Positions 22,530 to 31,307 are shown, counted from the stretch's first letter. The stretch is 64,000 nucleotides of DNA from an uncultured Anaeroplasmataceae bacterium (GCA_910584005.1 CAJTXR010000001.1:554927-618926), one strand, 5' to 3'. Notes: generated by a model from the sequence alone, not told the origin. Made by a program: numbers and translations.

Positions 22530-23240
22530 TTATTCCATTATTTTCTGAATGACTTCTACCACATCTTCATTAAAAACAAGCTGTGCTCTAGAATCATAAG
22601 ATGTTTTAGATTTGTTTATTAAAACCAAATTTTTCCCTTTAAAAAATTGCAAATAAGAAGCAGCTGGATAAACCACAAGTGAAGTTCCAACTACAATTAA
22701 GCAATCCGCTTCTTGAATGGCTTGAATCGCCTTTTGAACAATATCCATAGAAAGAGGTTCCTCATATAAAACAACATCAGGCTTAATGATTCCCCCACAA
22801 GAACAACGATTTACTTTTGTTGGATCTATCGCTTTCAAATCATAAAACTTTTTACAATTCATACAATAATTCCTTTTTACACTTCCATGAAGTTCATATA
22901 CAACCTTACTTCCTGCTTCTTGATGTAATGAATCAATGTTTTGAGTAACCACAGCTTTAATTTGCTTTAAATTTGCAAAATAAGTGTGAGCTATATTTGG
23001 TTTCGCATTTGGATAAACCATTTTGTTTCCATAAAAGTCAAAAAATTGTTCTGGATGCTTCATAAAAAAAGAATGAGAAATGATTTCTTCTGGCGAAATT
23101 CTACCTTTAGATTCATGATATAATCCTTGTTCAGAACGAAAATCTGGAATACCAGAAGGGACAGATATTCCAGCTCCTGTGAATAAAACAATATTCTTAC
23201 TTGTTTGAATGATTTGTTTTAATTGTGTATAAGAATCCAT
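22530..23240 (-). CDS. Sir2-type NAD-dependent protein deacylase
   Basis: A 236-residue sirtuin, cytosolic, which removes acyl groups from lysines using NAD. FTGAGISVPSGIPDFR is the NAD-binding motif, TQNIDSLHQEAG the QNID motif, and YELHGS holds the catalytic histidine. Four cysteines (CMNCKKF ... CSCGG) bind structural zinc. VVGTSLVVYPAA is normal. The length is typical for bacterial CobB. AGGAG precedes the ATG. It follows the lemA-like gene by 32 bases and is the last gene before a terminator. Confidence 0.94.
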   Translation of the reverse strand: MDSYTQLKQIIQTSKNIVLFTGAGISVPSGIPDFRSEQGLYHESKGRISPEEIISHSFFMKHPEQFFDFYGNKMVYPNAKPNIAHTYFANLKQIKAVVTQNIDSLHQEAGSKVVYELHGSVKRNYCMNCKKFYDLKAIDPTKVNRCSCGGIIKPDVVLYEEPLSMDIVQKAIQAIQEADCLIVVGTSLVVYPAASYLQFFKGKNLVLINKSKTSYDSRAQLVFNEDVVEVIQKIME

Positions 23241-23272
23241 AATCTCTTCTCCTTCTTTATAAAATATATAAT

Positions 23273-23767
23273 CTAATTTTTCAATTCCTCAACCTTAGAA
23301 TTATCAAAATATTCCATTTTTTCATATTTTGTTCCCACAACTAACGAATGAGGAAATTCTAAAGACTTCGCTTTAAAAGTAGCAACGGCTTGATTATAAT
23401 TTTGAATAGATAAAGCCAAGTGATTTTCAATAGAAAGTAATTGTTCTAATACTTCAGTCGATTCTTGTTCTTTCTTCTCTTCACACTCTGAATATAGTTG
23501 ATTGAATTGTTCATTTGCTTGAACATATTCTTTTATCGTTTGTCCTACTTCTATAGGAAGATCCTCTTCAATTAAATTTTGAATAATTTCTTTTTTCTTT
23601 TCTAAATCTGTTTGAATTTGAGTATCTAGGTTTTTAATTTCCATCGCAAAAAGTTTAAATTTATAGCGAGTGATAATAAACCAAAGAAGGATGACCAAAA
23701 TAAAACATAGTAAAACAATTGAAACAACGATAGGTAAAACAATTCTACTAGTAACACCAAATTCCAT
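23273..23767 (-). CDS. LemA-like membrane-anchored protein
   Basis: A 164-residue protein with one N-terminal membrane helix (about 10-33) followed by a long helical coiled-coil domain. The C-terminal YNQAVATFKAKSLEFPHSLVVG and YEKMEYFDNSK match the LemA ending (yN.avr.fNt.i..fP...a...g....yFe). LemA proteins have an unknown function at the membrane. TTGGAGGGG precedes the ATG. It begins 39 bases after metK, and a TATAAT box overlaps the metK stop (23806-23811), so it may have its own promoter in addition to read-through. Confidence 0.75.
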   Translation of the reverse strand: MEFGVTSRIVLPIVVSIVLLCFILVILLWFIITRYKFKLFAMEIKNLDTQIQTDLEKKKEIIQNLIEEDLPIEVGQTIKEYVQANEQFNQLYSECEEKKEQESTEVLEQLLSIENHLALSIQNYNQAVATFKAKSLEFPHSLVVGTKYEKMEYFDNSKVEELKN

Positions 23768-23806
23768 TTAATTCCCCTCCAACTCTAAATTCCTTGCAAG
23801 TAGTTA

Positions 23807-24958
23807 TTATAGGGCTGCAAGTAATTCCTCAATTTTATCCGTTTTTTCCCATGGAAGATCTAAATCCTCTCTTCCAAAATGACCATAAGCAGCTGTTTGT
23901 AAATAGATAGGCCGTTTCAAATTTAAACCATCAATAATCCCCTTTGGTGTCAAAGGAAATACTCGTTCTATTGCCTTAGAAATTTGGTCTTCACTGATTT
24001 TAGATGTCCCAAAAGTATCTACAAGAATAGAAGTAGGATGAGCCACACCAATAGCATAAGACAATTGTATCTGACATTTTTCTGCTAGTCCTGCCGCAAC
24101 AACATTTTTTGCAATATACCTTGCCATATAAGAAGCACTTCGATCCACTTTTGATGGGTCCTTACCTGAAAATGCTCCACCACCATGAGGGGCAGATCCC
24201 CCATAAGTATCTACAATTATTTTTCTTCCTGTCAAGCCAGAATCTCCAGCAGGTCCTCCTACTACAAATCTTCCTGTAGGATTAAACAAAAACTTTGTAT
24301 TAGAATCCAATAAAGAACTTGGAATAATTGGATGAACAACTTCACGTTTTAAATCCTCTGCTAGAATCTTCATATCTACCTCTGGAGAATGCTGGGTTGA
24401 AATTAAAACCGTATCCACCCGGAAAGGATGACCCTTTTCATCGTATTCTACAGTAACTTGTGTTTTTCCATCTGGTCGTAAATAATCCAAAATTCCCTTT
24501 TTTCGTACTTCTGTTAACCGTTTTGCCAGTTTATGTGCCAAACTAATCGCAAGAGGCATTAGTTCTTTTGTTTCATTGCAAGCATAGCCAAACATTAATC
24601 CTTGATCTCCAGCTCCTTGTTCATGACTAGATGTTTCATCAACACCCATCGCAATATCAGGAGATTGAGGATCAATTGCCGATAATACAGATAAATTATC
24701 CGCATCAAAACCAAATTTCCCTCTTGTATAACCAATATCGGCTACTGTTTTACGAACAATATTTTGTAAATCGACATAATGATTTGTCGTTATTTCGCCA
24801 AATACCATGACAAGACCCGTTGTACAAATAGTTTCACAAGCTACTCGAGCATTAGGATCATGTGCCAAAATTTCATCTAAAATTGCATCTGAAATCTGAT
24901 CTGCTATTTTATCTGGATGTCCTTCGGTTACAGATTCTGATGTAAATAATCGTTTCAT
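23807..24958 (-). CDS. metK: S-adenosylmethionine synthetase
   Basis: This 383-residue enzyme makes S-adenosylmethionine from methionine and ATP. The start MKRLFTSESVTEGHPDKIADQ is the family hallmark, with HPDK binding ATP. FGYACNETKELMPL and GGGAFSGKDPSKVDRSA (the P-loop-like stretch) follow. An open frame runs upstream, but AGGAGG seven bases before the ATG at 24958 fixes the start. That ATG overlaps the TGA of the TSCPD gene by four bases, so the two are coupled. It lies in the operon headed by the SAM riboswitch at 29847-29927, which would provide feedback control by its product. Confidence 0.98.
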   Translation of the reverse strand: MKRLFTSESVTEGHPDKIADQISDAILDEILAHDPNARVACETICTTGLVMVFGEITTNHYVDLQNIVRKTVADIGYTRGKFGFDADNLSVLSAIDPQSPDIAMGVDETSSHEQGAGDQGLMFGYACNETKELMPLAISLAHKLAKRLTEVRKKGILDYLRPDGKTQVTVEYDEKGHPFRVDTVLISTQHSPEVDMKILAEDLKREVVHPIIPSSLLDSNTKFLFNPTGRFVVGGPAGDSGLTGRKIIVDTYGGSAPHGGGAFSGKDPSKVDRSASYMARYIAKNVVAAGLAEKCQIQLSYAIGVAHPTSILVDTFGTSKISEDQISKAIERVFPLTPKGIIDGLNLKRPIYLQTAAYGHFGREDLDLPWEKTDKIEELLAAL

Positions 24959-25203
24959 TTTATAACCTCCTGAATTGCTTTCGCTAACTGATCCGCACAA
25001 GAGGTTGGTCGCATGCCACAAGTATTTCCTTTTAAAATATCCATAATATCCGTTGCTTTTTTTCCTTCTACTAAAAGACCAATTGCTTTTAAATTTCCAT
25101 TACATCCCCCTAAAAAACTCACATTATGAAGAATTCCATTTTCATCAATATCAAATGTTATTTTTTTAGAACATGTTCCCTCAGTTGTATAATTATAAGT
25201 CAT
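24955..25203 (-). CDS. TSCPD domain protein (TIGR03905 family)
   Basis: An 82-residue protein. TCSKKITFDIDENGILHNVSFLGGCNGN and the C-terminal CGMRPTSCADQLAKAIQE are the TSCPD signature (Thr-Ser-Cys-Pro-Asp family, here TSCAD). The conserved cysteines suggest a metal or redox site; the function is unknown. The domain also occurs at the end of some ribonucleotide reductases. The start at 25203 follows AAGGAGAAAC. It overlaps the degenerate HD-GYP gene by 11 bases and metK by four, so the three are translationally chained. Confidence 0.85.
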   Translation of the reverse strand: MTYNYTTEGTCSKKITFDIDENGILHNVSFLGGCNGNLKAIGLLVEGKKATDIMDILKGNTCGMRPTSCADQLAKAIQEVIK

Positions 25204-26494
25204 ATGTTTCTCCTTCATTATCATCATATATTTTTTCAAATTCATCCCCGAACCGAACAAAACGTTCAAAGATATTATCATCAAAATAAATCTTGAATCG
25301 GTCGGTCATATATTGCATAGAAAGCTTATGATTTAAAGCTTTCTTAAACGATTTGATATTTCTCATATTCACATATAGATCACAAATCATTATGATTTGA
25401 GTAGGGGTATCAAACCCTACACTTTTCATGCTTAAAATAAATTCCTCTGTATCAGAACCTTCAAAAGGAGCTCTCATAATATTTTCTAGTCTTCTTTCAA
25501 TTTGTAATCTTGAAATAATGATACTTCCCAAATCCGTTTGTTCCTTAAGCATTTCAAACTTTTCGTCTTCACTTGCTCCCTGAGGAATAAAATTCACAGT
25601 ACGTTCCACATGAATTTTAGCAAAGGTTTCAATTTGAAGACATTCTTCTTCTGGTAAATTTAATAATTCCGCTAGCCTTCTAGCCATAACTGAAGCTAAA
25701 AGAATACTATTTTTATCTGCTTCACTTCTAGAAGAATCTGCTAAAGTTGCGTCAAATATTTTGGTTACCACACTTGTGAAATTTTCCTGAACCTCTCTTC
25801 GCTTCATTAACTCCTTTTTTCGCTCTTCCTGCATATATCCACTCATAGAAACAATGGAATATAAAACGAGCATAAAGATTCCTAATAGAATTGTACGAAT
25901 TAGAATATCCTTAAACTCATTGCTGGTGAAAAAAGTTGTAAAAAACAATTTAAAATCACTTGCAATATCGGAAAACATAATTTCATAAGTGACCGTAAAA
26001 TGCAAAATGGTTACCAAAACCATAACCCACTCAAAAACAAATTTTAATAATTTTTTATCCTGGTAAAACGAACAAACCACTAAAGAGTAATAAATTAAGA
26101 TATATCCACATTCCTTTAAATAATCTGCTGAGCCATATTTCAATTTAAAATAAATAACTAAGGACAGTAAAAACATATAGAAGCAAGCAACATAACTTGC
26201 AATGGTTTGGGTTGTTTTATCTTCAGGATTTTTATTAATGGTTTTTTTCAATCCTGCATTTACCAAAAATGTGACAGGAAATAAAATAAACGTTAAAACA
26301 ATGTTAGATCGTTCTCCAAAACTCAAAAAAGCAAACATTAATGTAAAGATGAGGTTGGAAACAAAAATAATGTTTTTAATTACTATATTTTTACGATATA
26401 AAACTTTTGTATCATCCGTTATATCAATTCCGCTTTCAAATCCAAAAGCATTGCTGAAAAACTTATTATTTTTTATTTTTGCTTTTAACGACAA
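25193..26494 (-). CDS. Membrane protein with degenerate HD-GYP-like domain
   Basis: A 433-residue protein with about six membrane helices between residues 38 and 220, a short coiled coil, then a domain of about 170 residues. The domain follows the HD-GYP layout: RRLAELLNLPEEECLQIETFAKIHVE where RRL...L..AA.LHDIGK is expected, TDLGSIIISRLQIERRLENIM where H...G...L is expected, and TQIIMICDLYVNMRN where R.i.vaD.yda is expected. The metal-binding HD pair and the GYP loop are missing, so cyclic-di-GMP hydrolysis is unlikely. It begins with TTG behind AAGGGGG. It lies between fmt and the TSCPD gene. It may be a sensor; the ligand is unknown. Confidence 0.65.
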   Translation of the reverse strand: MSLKAKIKNNKFFSNAFGFESGIDITDDTKVLYRKNIVIKNIIFVSNLIFTLMFAFLSFGERSNIVLTFILFPVTFLVNAGLKKTINKNPEDKTTQTIASYVACFYMFLLSLVIYFKLKYGSADYLKECGYILIYYSLVVCSFYQDKKLLKFVFEWVMVLVTILHFTVTYEIMFSDIASDFKLFFTTFFTSNEFKDILIRTILLGIFMLVLYSIVSMSGYMQEERKKELMKRREVQENFTSVVTKIFDATLADSSRSEADKNSILLASVMARRLAELLNLPEEECLQIETFAKIHVERTVNFIPQGASEDEKFEMLKEQTDLGSIIISRLQIERRLENIMRAPFEGSDTEEFILSMKSVGFDTPTQIIMICDLYVNMRNIKSFKKALNHKLSMQYMTDRFKIYFDDNIFERFVRFGDEFEKIYDDNEGETYDL

Positions 26495-26532
26495 AATCTA
26501 AACCCCCTTAACGTATAAAATTATATCACAAT

Positions 26533-27450
26533 TCAACAAGAAATTACATCATACTCTTTAAATATTTTTTGACCATTTAAAAAATCTTTTACTTTCATTT
26601 TTTTCTTTCCTGGAATTAAAATTTCTTCTATCTCTATCGCACCATCTAAGGTTTTAACTAAAAGTTTCTTATTTAAAGATAAAATTGTTCCTGGACAATT
26701 CCTACTAGAATCTAAAACAACCCTAGCCTCATATATCTTGATTCTCATTCCATGAAAGAAAATTGTAGCCCCAGGTTCTAAAGCTAAACTATGAATTTGT
26801 CTTAGAACCTCTTTACTTGGTTTATTAAAATTTAGAATTTCTTCTTCAGGCTCTATATTGGGAGCGTAGGTAGCCTCTTGTTCAATCTGAGCTATGCCCA
26901 AATTTTTCCCATTATATACATCCTCTATAACTTCTAATAACAAATCTCTTCCTAAATAAGACAATCGTTCAAACACCATAGATGAAGTATCTTTATCTGT
27001 GATTTCACATTCAGTTTTACCATACATCACACCAGAATCAAGTCTTTTTGCCATTTCAATGATTGTAACTCCTGTTTTGGTATCTCCATTTCTAATCGCT
27101 CTTTGAATCGGTGCTCCCCCACGATATTTCGGTAAAAGAGAACCATGAACATTTAAAGTTTTTTTAAAAAGATTCAAAATCGTAGAAGGCACATATTGCC
27201 CATAAGCCGCACTAACCAATACATCTGGATTCATTTGTTTAATTTCTTCATAAAGCTCTTTTACCTTCTCAGGCTGACGAAGAAAAAGATTTCTTTTTTT
27301 TGCTTCTTTTGCAACAGGTGTATCTAAGAAAATTCCTTTTTTCTTCACCCGGTTGGGTTGAGAAATCACAAGAAGAACCTCATACTTCTCATCTAACGCT
27401 TTTAAAATTGGTACAGCAAAATCGGGAGTCCCCATAAATACAATTTTCAT
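26533..27450 (-). CDS. fmt: Methionyl-tRNA formyltransferase
   Basis: A 305-residue enzyme that formylates initiator Met-tRNA using 10-formyl-tetrahydrofolate. MKIVFMGTPDFAVPIL is the standard N-terminus. HGSLLPKYRGGAPIQRAI carries the SLLP motif, and TGVTIIEMAKRLDSGVM follows. The C-terminal tRNA-binding domain is present. The length is normal. It starts four bases after priA, which is the usual priA-fmt order in Firmicutes. Confidence 0.97.
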   Translation of the reverse strand: MKIVFMGTPDFAVPILKALDEKYEVLLVISQPNRVKKKGIFLDTPVAKEAKKRNLFLRQPEKVKELYEEIKQMNPDVLVSAAYGQYVPSTILNLFKKTLNVHGSLLPKYRGGAPIQRAIRNGDTKTGVTIIEMAKRLDSGVMYGKTECEITDKDTSSMVFERLSYLGRDLLLEVIEDVYNGKNLGIAQIEQEATYAPNIEPEEEILNFNKPSKEVLRQIHSLALEPGATIFFHGMRIKIYEARVVLDSSRNCPGTILSLNKKLLVKTLDGAIEIEEILIPGKKKMKVKDFLNGQKIFKEYDVISC

Positions 27451-27454
27451 TTCA

Positions 27455-29773
27455 TCACATCCTTGTTATTTTAATAGAAACTGTCTTATGATTTTGATAG
27501 AAAGGATAAATCTCTTTAATGCATTCAAATACTTCATCCTCTACTATTTTTAACTGAACAGTATAACGAAATACATCATTTAATTTAAATGGTAGGGCTT
27601 CAGCTGGCCCTAAAACCACACTTTTATGAGCTTTCTTCTGAGTAATATATAGAATGTTTAAGGCTTCTTCATAAGCAGCTTTTGCATCCTTTGATTCTAC
27701 ACAAATCTCTACTGCAGTTGAAAAAGGAGGCATATTTGTAATCCTTCTATATTCCATTTCTTTTTTAAAAAAAGAATCATAATCATCATATAAAGCACTT
27801 TGGAGAACAAAATGCTTAGGTTTGTAGGTTTGAATAATAACTTTCCCTGGTTTTGTACCTCTACCTGCTCGACCTGAAACTTGTTCAATCAAATTGAAAG
27901 CCACCATATTTGAATCATAATTTGGATAATGTAAAGCTAGATCTGCATTCACGATACCAACCAAAGTAACATCTGTAAAATCCAATCCCTTAGCAATCAT
28001 TTGCGTTCCAACTAAAATATCTGCCTCATGATTTTTAAATTTAGAAAATGCTTCCTCGTAGTCACATACTTTTTTGGTTGTATCTAAATCCACCCGTAGA
28101 ACTCTAGCATCAGGTAAAAGATTTTCAATCTCTTCAAATACTTTTTCTGTACCACTTCCTACAAAACGGATTTTATCACTATTACAAGAAGGACATGCAG
28201 TTACATTGGGCCTAGTATACCCACAATGATGACATTTTAAGGTATTCGTTATACGATGATATGTTAAAGATACATCACAATGCGGACAATTGATTACCTC
28301 ACCACAACTTCTACACATAACAAATGAAGAATGCCCTCTTCGATTTAAAAATAAAATCGCTTGTTCTTTTCTTTTGTAAGTCGCTAGAAGTTCTTCTTTT
28401 AAACAATTAGAAAACACACTCTTATTCCCCTGTTTCAACTCCTCTGCCATATCTACTAATATCTTTTTAGGTAAGGGCTGTTGATTGGCTCGTACAGGTA
28501 ATGTTAAAAGTTCATATTCTCCTTGAATCGCTTTATAATAATCACATACATTCGGTGTAGCGGAGCCCAATACTAATGGACAAGAATGAGTCTTACTTCT
28601 TATTGATGCTATTTCTAAGGCATTATATTTAGGCTGATTATCTTGCTGATATGATCCTTCATGGGCTTCATCGATAATGATAATTCCTAAATGGTTGAGG
28701 GGAGCAAAAATTGCAGATCGAGCTCCAATGACGATTTTTACCTTATGATCTAATATCCTCTTCCACGCACTATACCGCTCATACATTGTTAGTCTAGAAT
28801 GAAGAATTGCAATTTCTTTTCCAAAATGATTTTTAAAAATAGATGTAATTTGAGGAGTTAAAGAAATCTCTGGAACAAGCATCAAGGCTTCTTTGCCATT
28901 TTTTAAAACATCTTCAATCCACCGTAGATATAGTAGGGTTTTACCTGAACCTGTAACTCCATGAAGAACATAGGTTTTATGCACATTTAGCTGAAGACTA
29001 TGATAACAATTTTCTTGAGCGGCGTTGAGAGGATAAGTAGTAAAGTCCTTAAAAACACCACTTTCCTCTTTTAATAATTCTTTTTTATAAGAACCTAATA
29101 TTTTTTTATCCAACAAAGTTTTTACTACTGATTTAGAATACCCACTATCTTCTAATAAAACTCCGATTGGTATTGGTTCATTTATTTCTTGTAAATAGGC
29201 AATTACGCCTTCTTGTTGCCTGCTGGTAAGCGGAATTGTATCATCTAAAATATAAACATATTCTATATAAGTTTCATTTCGATTTTTTTTCAGTTTTGTA
29301 TCAAGAGTAATTAAATTTTGTTTATAAGCATCAAAAATACGCTTTAGCTCCTCTGGAGTCCGATGATCAAGGATAATCTCTTTTCTTCCCTTAAATATAT
29401 CCTCTAATCCTTGAGGAATAGGATCTGCTTTAGCTACCTTTTGATATTTTACTTTTAATGCTGCAGGTATCATAGTATCTAACGCAACAGCATAAAAAGA
29501 AAAATTATGTTCAGCAATATATTTAGCAAGCTCAATTGCTTCTTCATTTAAGACGGGATACACATCAACCAATTCACAAATTTCCTTTAATTTTTTGGTA
29601 TACGTTGTCTTATTCTTAAGTTCAATTACATATCCAATAACCACACGGTTTCCAAATAATACTTTAACTCGATACCCTATTTGAATTCCATTTTCTAAAT
29701 GGCTTGGAACAAGATAATCAAAGCTTCGATTGACTTGTTTCGCATTCACATTTACAATTACACTTGCAATCAT
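27455..29773 (-). CDS. priA: Primosomal protein N' (replication restart helicase PriA)
   Basis: A 772-residue superfamily-2 helicase that reloads the replisome at collapsed forks. The N-terminal fork-binding domain is followed by Walker A HGVTGSGKT (271-279) and the DEAH box IIDEAHEGSY. Eight zinc-binding cysteines are present (CRSCGEVINCPHC ... CHHCGYTRPNVTACPSC). VGTQMIAKGLDF and QVSGRAGRG are helicase motifs V and VI. All motifs are intact. It is the first gene after the SAM riboswitch, which is unusual: PriA has no known need for SAM and is probably a passenger of the metK operon. Confidence 0.97.
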   Translation of the reverse strand: MIASVIVNVNAKQVNRSFDYLVPSHLENGIQIGYRVKVLFGNRVVIGYVIELKNKTTYTKKLKEICELVDVYPVLNEEAIELAKYIAEHNFSFYAVALDTMIPAALKVKYQKVAKADPIPQGLEDIFKGRKEIILDHRTPEELKRIFDAYKQNLITLDTKLKKNRNETYIEYVYILDDTIPLTSRQQEGVIAYLQEINEPIPIGVLLEDSGYSKSVVKTLLDKKILGSYKKELLKEESGVFKDFTTYPLNAAQENCYHSLQLNVHKTYVLHGVTGSGKTLLYLRWIEDVLKNGKEALMLVPEISLTPQITSIFKNHFGKEIAILHSRLTMYERYSAWKRILDHKVKIVIGARSAIFAPLNHLGIIIIDEAHEGSYQQDNQPKYNALEIASIRSKTHSCPLVLGSATPNVCDYYKAIQGEYELLTLPVRANQQPLPKKILVDMAEELKQGNKSVFSNCLKEELLATYKRKEQAILFLNRRGHSSFVMCRSCGEVINCPHCDVSLTYHRITNTLKCHHCGYTRPNVTACPSCNSDKIRFVGSGTEKVFEEIENLLPDARVLRVDLDTTKKVCDYEEAFSKFKNHEADILVGTQMIAKGLDFTDVTLVGIVNADLALHYPNYDSNMVAFNLIEQVSGRAGRGTKPGKVIIQTYKPKHFVLQSALYDDYDSFFKKEMEYRRITNMPPFSTAVEICVESKDAKAAYEEALNILYITQKKAHKSVVLGPAEALPFKLNDVFRYTVQLKIVEDEVFECIKEIYPFYQNHKTVSIKITRM

Positions 29774-29803
29774 CCTGTTCCCTCCTTTATAGCATGAAGA
29801 AAA

Positions 29804-29821
29804 GCCATCAGAAAAGATGGC
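29804..29821 (-). terminator. Riboswitch expression-platform terminator
   Basis: GCCATC pairs with GATGGC around AGAAAA, and TTTTCTTC follows on the minus strand. It lies 26 bases downstream of the S-box aptamer. The aptamer's 3' P1 strand (GATGG) can pair with CCATC of this hairpin, so without SAM an antiterminator could form and let transcription into priA proceed. Confidence 0.75.
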
Positions 29822-29846
29822 ATCATTTTTTTAGAAAAAATATAAA

Positions 29847-29927
29847 ACCATCATTCAAGCATTAGCACCTTACTTAAAAGGTTGCTGAAGAGTCACAGAG
29901 CTTGCCTCTCATCTTCTCTTTATGGGT
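29847..29927 (-). ncRNA. SAM riboswitch aptamer (S-box, SAM-I superfamily), P4 apparently absent
   Basis: On the minus strand the core reads AAGAG...GAG...CTC...CAGCAACC, then a 10-base loop, then GGTGCTAAT. These are the S-box landmarks: the P3 stem (ACC with GGT), the AAGAG and UGA elements, and the conserved GCUAAU. Loop bases AGC can pair with GCU in GGTGCTAAT where the standard riboswitch pairs GGC with GCC, a compensatory change. After GCTAAT only a few bases precede the P1 closing strand GATGG, so the P4 hairpin of SAM-I is missing or vestigial, as in the SAM-IV and SAM-I/IV types. It binds S-adenosylmethionine and presumably represses the downstream priA-fmt-...-metK unit. The class is clear; the subclass is uncertain. 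Confidence 0.85.
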
Positions 29928-29933
29928 AAATTC

Positions 29934-29962
29934 ATTATACATTGTTTTTCCTTAATTTACAA
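29934..29962 (-). promoter_or_regulatory. Promoter of the riboswitch-priA-metK operon
   Basis: TTGTAA (29957-29962), a 17-base spacer and TATAAT (29934-29939) on the minus strand place the transcription start right at the 5' end of the aptamer. Confidence 0.82.
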
Positions 29963-29985
29963 TAGAATATAGATAAAAAGAAAAA

Positions 29986-30012
29986 TCTATTTCAGATTTT
30001 TTCTAAAATAGA
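29986..30012 (-). terminator. Terminator of the S-4TM-like gene
   Basis: TCTATTT pairs with AAATAGA with a 13-base loop, and TTTTTCTTTTT follows on the minus strand. It insulates the riboswitch operon from the gene upstream. Confidence 0.6.
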
Positions 30013-30014
30013 CT

Positions 30015-31244
30015 TTATTTTTTCGTTGGTTTTGTTGTCGTCTTAGGTTTTGCCTTCGGAGTTGGTTTTTGAACCACTGGTTTAGGCTTAGAAACAGGAG
30101 TCACCTGCTTTGGAGTTACCTTTGTTGTTGTCGTTTTTCCCTTTTCTACTGGCTTTGAAACAACAGCCGGTTTGGTTGCTTCTTTACCATCCTTCTTTTC
30201 GACTGGCTTTTCCTCTGGCTTTTTGGCAGTAGGCTTAACTGTTACCTTAATGACTTTCTTTTCTTTTTCTAATTTTTTCAACTTAGCTAAATCATATTCT
30301 ACCTGCGTAATTAAGGACTTTCCCTTTGGAACAGATAAGATTCCCTTATTTACTAAAGACTTTTGTTTTAATTCAACAATAGCGGATAAAAAACGATCTG
30401 TAACACCCGCTTGTAAAATTGTAACCCCATGAGAGAATAAAAATTTAAACACCCCATAAATTGCAGGTCTAGATAAATACATTTCAAATTCAATCTGTTG
30501 AACATAATAATACATTCTAGCCAACCGTTCGAGAGAATCATCCCCATCTGCAAAATAATTATCAATATCTGCACAAATTTTAGTACATTTTCTCATACAT
30601 TCCTTAGAAGAGTTACATGCTTTTAATATTGGACTAATTAAAGGATAAAAACTGATTACTAATATTAGGTACTGACTCGTTTCTTTTTTGAAGAACACGG
30701 CACCTACAAATAAGGCGATAACGCCAATCAAAATAAAGAAATAAAGATAAAAAATTCTACTTAAGAGATATTTATTCGTTGCGGCATTCACTCGGCAAAT
30801 ATATAAATAACTATAATCATCTGTAATTTCTTTTGGAACATATATTTCATTATATTCTTCGACTTTTTCTAATTTAGGTAATCCTTTACGAATCGCTAGT
30901 TCATTTAACTCATTCGTAAGTTCTCGATCATATTCTATTTTGGAAAAAGCAGATCCAGTAACTCCAGTTTCATATAGTTGTAAGGAAGAAATCGCAACCT
31001 CCTTATGTTTATTTAAAAATGAAGTTGCCGCTTCTGTTATTAAAGTTAATGCAAAGGAAATTAAAGAACAAATTAAACTTTGCGTTTCTGTTACCTGAGG
31101 AATAAAAGTAAGTACAACAGGTACTACAGCAAGTAAATATAAAATAATACGAATAATCTTTAGTTCAAAAAACATTCGATTTGATGCATAATAAAATTTT
31201 GCATGCTTATCTAATTTACATCTATCACTTACCTTGTTGACCAT
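30015..31244 (-). CDS. S-4TM-like membrane protein with Lys/Pro-rich tail
   Basis: A 409-residue protein with two pairs of membrane helices (about 30-75 and 165-215) separated by a soluble stretch, in the layout of the S-4TM (SMODS-associated four-TM) family. I place it there with caution. The N-terminal ASNRMFFELKIIRIILYLLA (helix amphipathic then hydrophobic) and the polar helix between the pairs fit. The last 75 residues are rich in Lys, Pro, Thr and Val in loose KPxxKx repeats, probably disordered and basic. An open frame starts at a GTG at 31253, but GAGAGGTG before the ATG at 31244 sets the start. It has a perfect promoter and its own terminator. No nucleotide cyclase gene lies nearby, so an anti-phage role is not supported here. 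Confidence 0.6.
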   Translation of the reverse strand: MVNKVSDRCKLDKHAKFYYASNRMFFELKIIRIILYLLAVVPVVLTFIPQVTETQSLICSLISFALTLITEAATSFLNKHKEVAISSLQLYETGVTGSAFSKIEYDRELTNELNELAIRKGLPKLEKVEEYNEIYVPKEITDDYSYLYICRVNAATNKYLLSRIFYLYFFILIGVIALFVGAVFFKKETSQYLILVISFYPLISPILKACNSSKECMRKCTKICADIDNYFADGDDSLERLARMYYYVQQIEFEMYLSRPAIYGVFKFLFSHGVTILQAGVTDRFLSAIVELKQKSLVNKGILSVPKGKSLITQVEYDLAKLKKLEKEKKVIKVTVKPTAKKPEEKPVEKKDGKEATKPAVVSKPVEKGKTTTTKVTPKQVTPVSKPKPVVQKPTPKAKPKTTTKPTKK

Positions 31245-31270
31245 GTAAAACACCTCTCATACATTTTATT

Positions 31271-31299
31271 ATTATAAAATTTATTACTTATTTTGTCAA
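31271..31299 (-). promoter_or_regulatory. Consensus sigma-A promoter of the S-4TM-like gene
   Basis: TTGACA (31294-31299), a 17-base spacer and TATAAT (31271-31276) on the minus strand match both hexamers exactly. It is one of the strongest-looking promoters in the window. Confidence 0.88.
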
Positions 31300-31307
31300 A
31301 TCTTTTC

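Noticed and set aside
29847..29927. Reading the leader as a T-box
   Set aside because: There is no T-box sequence (GGGTGGNACCGCG) and no specifier loop. GCAACC...GGTGCTAAT is the S-box core.
30015..30260. Repeated KP-rich codons as a CRISPR-like or tandem DNA repeat
   Set aside because: The repetition is at the amino-acid level only, in the C-terminal tail of a coding gene; the DNA units vary in length and sequence.
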